Source of the DNA: Lachnospiraceae bacterium
GTDB taxonomy: Bacteria; Bacillota_A; Clostridia; Lachnospirales; Lachnospiraceae
DNA: 10,184 nt
NCBI GenBank assembly: GCA_017437705.1
Contig: JAFRYJ010000175.1
Span: 1 to 10,184, forward strand
Direction of reading: 5' to 3'
The notes below the pieces were generated by a model. The model saw only the letters and a program-made list of their open reading frames with translations. It was not told the DNA's origin and ran no database searches. This document shows, one piece after another, positions 6,676-10,184 of this stretch (the first letter of the stretch is position 1; every line of letters starts with the position of its first letter). A program made the position numbers and the translations under genes.

Positions 6676-7518
6676 ATGAAACACGATATCAGATTAATTG
6701 CAATAGATATAGACGGAACGCTGGTGGACGGCGAAAAGCGCGTCAGTCCCCGTACGGCGGCTGCAGTAAGGAAGGCGGCGGAGAAGGGCATCATCATGTG
6801 CCTGGCAACGGGGAGGCCTATGCACGGATTACCGGAGGATGTGGAGAAGCTTAACGCCTTCCGTTACGGAATCTTTTCCGGCGGTGCGGTGATAGCGGAT
6901 ATCCCGGAGAGCAGGCCGGTGTACAGAAAGCCGGTACCGTTAAAGCAGGGGATAAGGATCATGGAGCTTCTCATGAGCTTCCCGGTAACGGCTCCGGAAG
7001 TCTACTTCGACGGGGAGATCTATGTCCAGCAGGACAGGGTGACCATCGACCGGCTGGAATTCTCGCTCTCATATTCTTCCAGGACGAAAAAGAACGTTGT
7101 GCCGGACATCATTGAATTCATGAAAGATAGACAGGACGATCCGGAGAAACTCTACTGCCTGTTCAAGCATCAGGCCGATAAGAAAAGGGCGGAAGAGGAG
7201 CTCAACGCCATGGGCGGCCTTGAGGTGGTGGAATCACTGCAGCAGAACCTGGAGATAAGCGTGAAGGGCGCCGATAAAGGCAGCGCTTTTACGGAACTCC
7301 TGCGGCAGCTGGGCATCAAAAAGAAAGAGACCATGGTGATCGGGGACTCGGAGAACGACAGGAGCATTATGGAGGCTTCGGGATATATCGTTGCAATGGG
7401 CAACGCCCGCAACAGCATCAGGGTCATAGCCGACGAGATCACGGATCCCAACGAGAAAGACGGTGTGGCAGTAACGCTGGAACGCCTGACAGACGAGCTT
7501 GAAAAGCTTGGCAGATAG
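6676..7518 (+). CDS. HAD-superfamily Cof-type phosphatase, first of the array
   Basis: This 280-residue class IIB (Cof/YidA-like) hydrolase is expected to remove phosphate from a small metabolite in the cytoplasm. Motif I is DIDGT (Asp11 nucleophile, Asp13), motif II LATGRP (Thr45), motif III ADKGSA (Lys201) and motif IV GDSENDRSIM (Asp224, Asp228), all conventional for the family. The cap domain lies about residues 85-190. It differs from the four downstream HADs in sequence, with FSGGAVI in place of CNGA, standard ATGR and KG motifs, and its own C terminus. The ribosome binding site is poor (GGAGAAAGGG about 12 nt upstream), so translation probably depends on coupling to the cyclo-ligase stop codon 3 bp upstream. 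Substrate unknown; relatives act on sugar phosphates, flavin or pyridoxal phosphates. Confidence 0.92.
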   Translation: MKHDIRLIAIDIDGTLVDGEKRVSPRTAAAVRKAAEKGIIMCLATGRPMHGLPEDVEKLNAFRYGIFSGGAVIADIPESRPVYRKPVPLKQGIRIMELLMSFPVTAPEVYFDGEIYVQQDRVTIDRLEFSLSYSSRTKKNVVPDIIEFMKDRQDDPEKLYCLFKHQADKKRAEEELNAMGGLEVVESLQQNLEISVKGADKGSAFTELLRQLGIKKKETMVIGDSENDRSIMEASGYIVAMGNARNSIRVIADEITDPNEKDGVAVTLERLTDELEKLGR

Positions 7519-7522
7519 GATC

Positions 7523-7527
7523 GGAGG
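7523..7527 (+). promoter_or_regulatory. Ribosome binding site of the second HAD gene
   Basis: GGAGG lies 5 nt before the ATG at 7533 and fixes this start. It is clearly stronger than the site in front of the first HAD gene. Confidence 0.7.
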
Positions 7528-7532
7528 TATTT

Positions 7533-8369
7533 ATGGGGAACAGGATAAAGCTTATAATGTCCGATCTGGACGGGACATTTCTCGGCGACGGCCATAAGCC
7601 TACGGAGGAAAACCTCAAGGCTTTCCAGAGAGCGTACGATGCAGGGATAAAGATCGTACCGGTAACGGCCAGGTTCTTAAAGCTTGCCGAGCCGGTCCTT
7701 AAGGACATTCCCATGGCCGACTATGTGGTATGCTGCAACGGCGCGGCCCTCTATGATATCGGGACGAAGGAATGCCTGTTCAGGGATGCCATCGACAGGG
7801 AGACGGTGCTCAGGATCTTGGACTATCTGGATACGCTGCCGTGTGTACAGTATGCTGCCATAAACGGAACGAACTATGTGGACGGCCCTTCATTTAAAAA
7901 GTATTACCATACGATGGAGGTGCCTTACCTTTACAAAAGGGAGAACGACCCTTCGGTGATGCTGACGATCCGGGACAAGGTTATGGAAGAAGGCGCAGGG
8001 GTGGAGATCATCTATGTGCTGTTCCCGGACGATGAAACAAAAGCGGAGGCGGACGAAGTGATAAAAGGCTTCGGCGACCTGTGCACCCTGGGGGCGTTCC
8101 CTGCCGAAATGGAGATCTCCGCAGGAACGGCCAACAAGGAGAACATCACCCTCAGGATGAAGGATATCCTCGGTGTGGACCCCTCCGAGATCATGGCCTT
8201 CGGCGACGGCGACAACGACTCGGGAATGATAAAGGCCGCCGGCATAGGCATAGCCGTGGAGAACGCCATGGAAAAGACAAAGGCCGCCGCAGACTATATC
8301 ACCCTTAAAAATACGGAGAGCGGCGTGGCATATATGGTGAACAAATACCTGGACGGGGAGCTGGAGTGA
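7533..8369 (+). CDS. HAD-superfamily Cof-type phosphatase, paralog A of the tandem array
   Basis: This 278-residue protein has motif I SDLDGT (Asp11, Asp13), motif II VTARF (Thr45), motif III NKEN (Lys202) and motif IV GDGDNDSGM (Asp225, Asp229), so the catalytic set is complete. The cap (about 80-190) marks class IIB. The usual ATGR after strand 2 is replaced by VTAR, and the Lys of motif III is followed by Glu rather than the usual Gly. The same substitutions recur in the next two proteins. Other shared hallmarks are YVVCCNGAALYD (64-75), KECLF, the hydrophobic stretch before FPAEMEIS, and the C terminus YLDGELE. It follows the first HAD gene by 14 bp in the same operon. Substrate unknown. 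Confidence 0.92.
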   Translation: MGNRIKLIMSDLDGTFLGDGHKPTEENLKAFQRAYDAGIKIVPVTARFLKLAEPVLKDIPMADYVVCCNGAALYDIGTKECLFRDAIDRETVLRILDYLDTLPCVQYAAINGTNYVDGPSFKKYYHTMEVPYLYKRENDPSVMLTIRDKVMEEGAGVEIIYVLFPDDETKAEADEVIKGFGDLCTLGAFPAEMEISAGTANKENITLRMKDILGVDPSEIMAFGDGDNDSGMIKAAGIGIAVENAMEKTKAAADYITLKNTESGVAYMVNKYLDGELE

Positions 8370-8405
8370 TATATCCCCGGGTATAGTAGATATGGGAGAG
8401 ACTTA

Positions 8406-9254
8406 ATGGCAGGAGACATAAGACTAATAATGTCCGACCTGGACGGGACGCTTTTAGATGACGACAATAAACTCACCGAAGACAATATAAAAGCCCTGAA
8501 AAGGGCAAGGGAAGCCGGCATCAGCATCGTGCCCGTAAGCGCCAGGTTCCTTTCGGCCATCGAGCAGGCACTGGAAGGCTTTGATGAAGTGGATTACGTC
8601 GTATGCTGCAACGGGGCTTCGCTTTACGATTATAAAACAAAGGAATGCCTTTTCATGGACGAAATGGACAAGGACACGGTCCTTCGCATGCTGGAGTATT
8701 TTGATACTCTGCAGTGCATGCAGTTCGTAGTGGCAAACGGCGAATGCTTTGCCGACCAGGTCTCTTACGATAAACATTTCCATAACATGTTCATCCCGAT
8801 CGCCTACAGGCAGACCACGCTGTCTTCCACATTCGTTCCCAGCATCAAGGATATAGTAAGGGATGATGCCTACAGGGTGGAGATCATTTTCGTCATCCTT
8901 CCCGATGTGGAGACGACGAACAGGGCCAATGAAGTGATATCGGCCATGGGGGACTTTTCCACTTTGGGAGCGTTCCCGACGGACCTGGAGATATCCAATG
9001 CATCGGCCAACAAGGAGCATATGATCCTGAGGATGAAGGAGATAGTCGGAGTCGGCGCAAAGGAGATCATGGCCTTCGGCGACGGCGCAAACGATGCGGG
9101 GATGGTCGGCAATGCCGGCATAGGCGTCGCTATGGAGAACGCCATGGAGGAGACGAAAAAAACAGCCGCTTACATCACGAAGAAAAACACGGAGAGCGGC
9201 GTAGGCTATATGATAAACCGCTATCTCGACGGGGAGCTGACAGAAGATCACTGA
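8406..9254 (+). CDS. HAD-superfamily Cof-type phosphatase, paralog B of the tandem array
   Basis: This 282-residue protein aligns almost without gaps with paralog A; by eye about 32 of the first 50 residues are identical. Motif I is SDLDGT (Asp11, Asp13). Motif II is VSARF, with Ser45 in place of Thr, which the HAD fold accepts. Motif III is NKEH (Lys203) and motif IV GDGANDAGM (Asp226, Asp230). It shares YVVCCNGASLYD, TKECLF, ITKKNTESGVGYMINRYLDGEL with paralog A. The cap region (about 85-190) is more diverged than the core, as expected if substrate choice differs. GGGAG (8394-8398) lies 7 nt before the ATG. The 36-bp gap to the previous gene is the largest in the array but contains no clear promoter or terminator. 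Confidence 0.92.
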   Translation: MAGDIRLIMSDLDGTLLDDDNKLTEDNIKALKRAREAGISIVPVSARFLSAIEQALEGFDEVDYVVCCNGASLYDYKTKECLFMDEMDKDTVLRMLEYFDTLQCMQFVVANGECFADQVSYDKHFHNMFIPIAYRQTTLSSTFVPSIKDIVRDDAYRVEIIFVILPDVETTNRANEVISAMGDFSTLGAFPTDLEISNASANKEHMILRMKEIVGVGAKEIMAFGDGANDAGMVGNAGIGVAMENAMEETKKTAAYITKKNTESGVGYMINRYLDGELTEDH

Positions 9255-9271
9255 ATAAAAGGTAAGAGGAT

Positions 9272-10135
9272 ATGGCAAGAGAGATAAAAATGATACTGTC
9301 CGATCTGGACGGAACACTTTTCGATGACAACAACAGGATAACGGACGAAGATATAAAGGCTCTTTACAGGGCCGTTGATGCCGGCATTCCTTTTGTACCG
9401 GTAACTGCCCGTTTTGAAAACCTGGCCAGGCACCTGATAGACAGGCTGCCCATGGCTGAGTATGTGGTCTACTGCAACGGCGGGTCGATATTCAACAGAA
9501 AGACAGGCGAATGCATTTACAGGGACGAGATGAGACACGATACATTAATGGAGCTTTACGATTATTTCGGGACGATCCCCTGTATGCCGGCGATAGCCAT
9601 TAACGGTGTCTGCTACATAGACAAAGCGATATACGAGAAAAATATATCGAAGCTTCCCCTGCCCAGGGGATACGACATGCTTATAGAGATGTCCGTGAAG
9701 ACCGATGTAAAAGAACTGCTCTCTTCGGAAGAGAACCATGTGGAGGTCATATATACTATTTATCCTGATCTGGACATCAAGGCAGAGGCCTGGAAAGTGA
9801 TCACCGCGTCAGGCGAACTCTCTGCGCTGGGAAGCGTGCCTACCGAGCACGTCATAACGAATACGACCGCAACAAAGGAGAATATCATTCTTAAGACCGA
9901 TCAGATCTTCGGAGTGGATACGAAGGACATCATGGCTTTCGGAGACGGGGACAATGATTCGGATATGCTCCGGGCCGCCGGAACAGGCGTCGCCATGGCA
10001 AACGCCATGCCTCTTGCCCTGGAATCCGCTGAGTTCACCACCCTTGCAGTCTGGGAAGGCGGCGTAGCCCACATGATAAACAGTTATCTGGACGGGAAGC
10101 TCGAGGGTTTTGAGTATCGGGGGAAGGAAAGATAA
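9272..10135 (+). CDS. HAD-superfamily Cof-type phosphatase, paralog C of the tandem array
   Basis: This 287-residue protein has motif I SDLDGT (Asp11, Asp13), motif II VTARF (Thr45), motif III TKEN (Lys202) and motif IV GDGDNDSDM (Asp225, Asp229). It is collinear with paralogs A and B but more diverged: the second block reads YVVYCNGGSIFN, the part before motif III reads EHVITNTTA in place of the EIS wording, and the late segment is FTTLAVWEGGVAHMINSYLDGKL followed by a charged tail (GFEYRGKER). All catalytic residues are present. AAAGG (9258-9262) lies 9 nt before the ATG. Its stop codon overlaps the start of the next gene by one base (TAATG), so the two are translationally coupled. Confidence 0.92.
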   Translation: MAREIKMILSDLDGTLFDDNNRITDEDIKALYRAVDAGIPFVPVTARFENLARHLIDRLPMAEYVVYCNGGSIFNRKTGECIYRDEMRHDTLMELYDYFGTIPCMPAIAINGVCYIDKAIYEKNISKLPLPRGYDMLIEMSVKTDVKELLSSEENHVEVIYTIYPDLDIKAEAWKVITASGELSALGSVPTEHVITNTTATKENIILKTDQIFGVDTKDIMAFGDGDNDSDMLRAAGTGVAMANAMPLALESAEFTTLAVWEGGVAHMINSYLDGKLEGFEYRGKER

Positions 10136-10184
10136 TGGCAAAGGACATCAGGCTTATAATGACCGACCTGGACGGCACCCTTCT
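10135..10184 (+). CDS. HAD-superfamily Cof-type phosphatase, paralog D (N-terminal fragment, cut by window edge)
   Basis: Only the first 16 codons are present: MAKDIRLIMTDLDGTL and one more Leu before the edge. The motif I sequence DLDGT falls at the same distance from the start as in paralogs A-C, and DIRLIM matches paralog B closely. AAGGA (10124-10128) lies 6 nt before the ATG, which overlaps the previous stop codon. It shows that the array has at least five HAD genes, four of them of the A-D subgroup, and continues past the window. Confidence 0.85.
   Translation, partial: MAKDIRLIMTDLDGTL

Noticed and set aside
8370..8405. Small palindrome-like ATCCCCGGGTAT in the gap between paralogs A and B as a terminator or operator.
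   Set aside because: It is too short and lacks a U-run; no promoter hexamers were found in the gap. It may be a chance repeat.
8454..9317. Long minus-strand open frame (287 codons) opposite HAD paralogs B and C.
   Set aside because: It is the antisense of clearly coding DNA, spans two real genes, has no recognisable domain, and reflects codon bias of the real strand.

Overview
The window looks like a chromosomal segment of a low-oxygen Firmicute, most likely a Clostridia/Lachnospiraceae-type organism. This rests on strong AGGAGG ribosome binding sites, an ECF-type thiamine S-component (ThiT) behind a TPP riboswitch with a terminator platform, a Gram-positive lipoprotein-type amino-acid binding protein, and a possible ArgR operator. 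Base composition is balanced to slightly GC-rich and even along the window. I see no tRNA, rRNA, CRISPR array, insertion sequence, phage gene or attachment site.

Layout. The left 60% is transcribed leftwards (minus strand) in two units. The first unit, reading from right to left, is a polar amino-acid ABC transporter: binding lipoprotein (5058-5942), permease (4275-4973) and ATPase (3512-4288), followed by an M20/AbgB-like zinc amidohydrolase (2060-3496). It is driven by a near-consensus promoter (TTGACA, 17 bp, TATATT) embedded in an AT-rich tandem repeat that resembles paired ARG boxes. The second unit starts with its own promoter at the end of the M20 gene, then a TPP riboswitch and intrinsic terminator, then thiT (1271-1837) and an RlmI-family rRNA methyltransferase (63-1265).

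The right 40% is transcribed rightwards from the divergent 169-bp intergenic region: a 5-formyltetrahydrofolate cyclo-ligase (6112-6672), then at least five HAD-superfamily, Cof-type (class IIB) phosphatase genes head to tail: 6676-7518, 7533-8369, 8406-9254, 9272-10135, and a fifth cut by the window edge at 10135. The first HAD is a diverged conventional Cof protein. The next four are clearly paralogs of one another and arose by tandem duplication.

How the genes may work together. The ABC operon probably imports an amino acid or a small amide conjugate, which the M20 enzyme could hydrolyse inside the cell. The thiT unit is switched off by thiamine pyrophosphate. The HAD array is the most unusual part: a local expansion of intracellular small-molecule phosphatases sharing non-standard residues next to catalytic motifs II and III. 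No substrates can be assigned from sequence alone. I did not find a convincing wholly new system; the HAD array is the best candidate for something undescribed.
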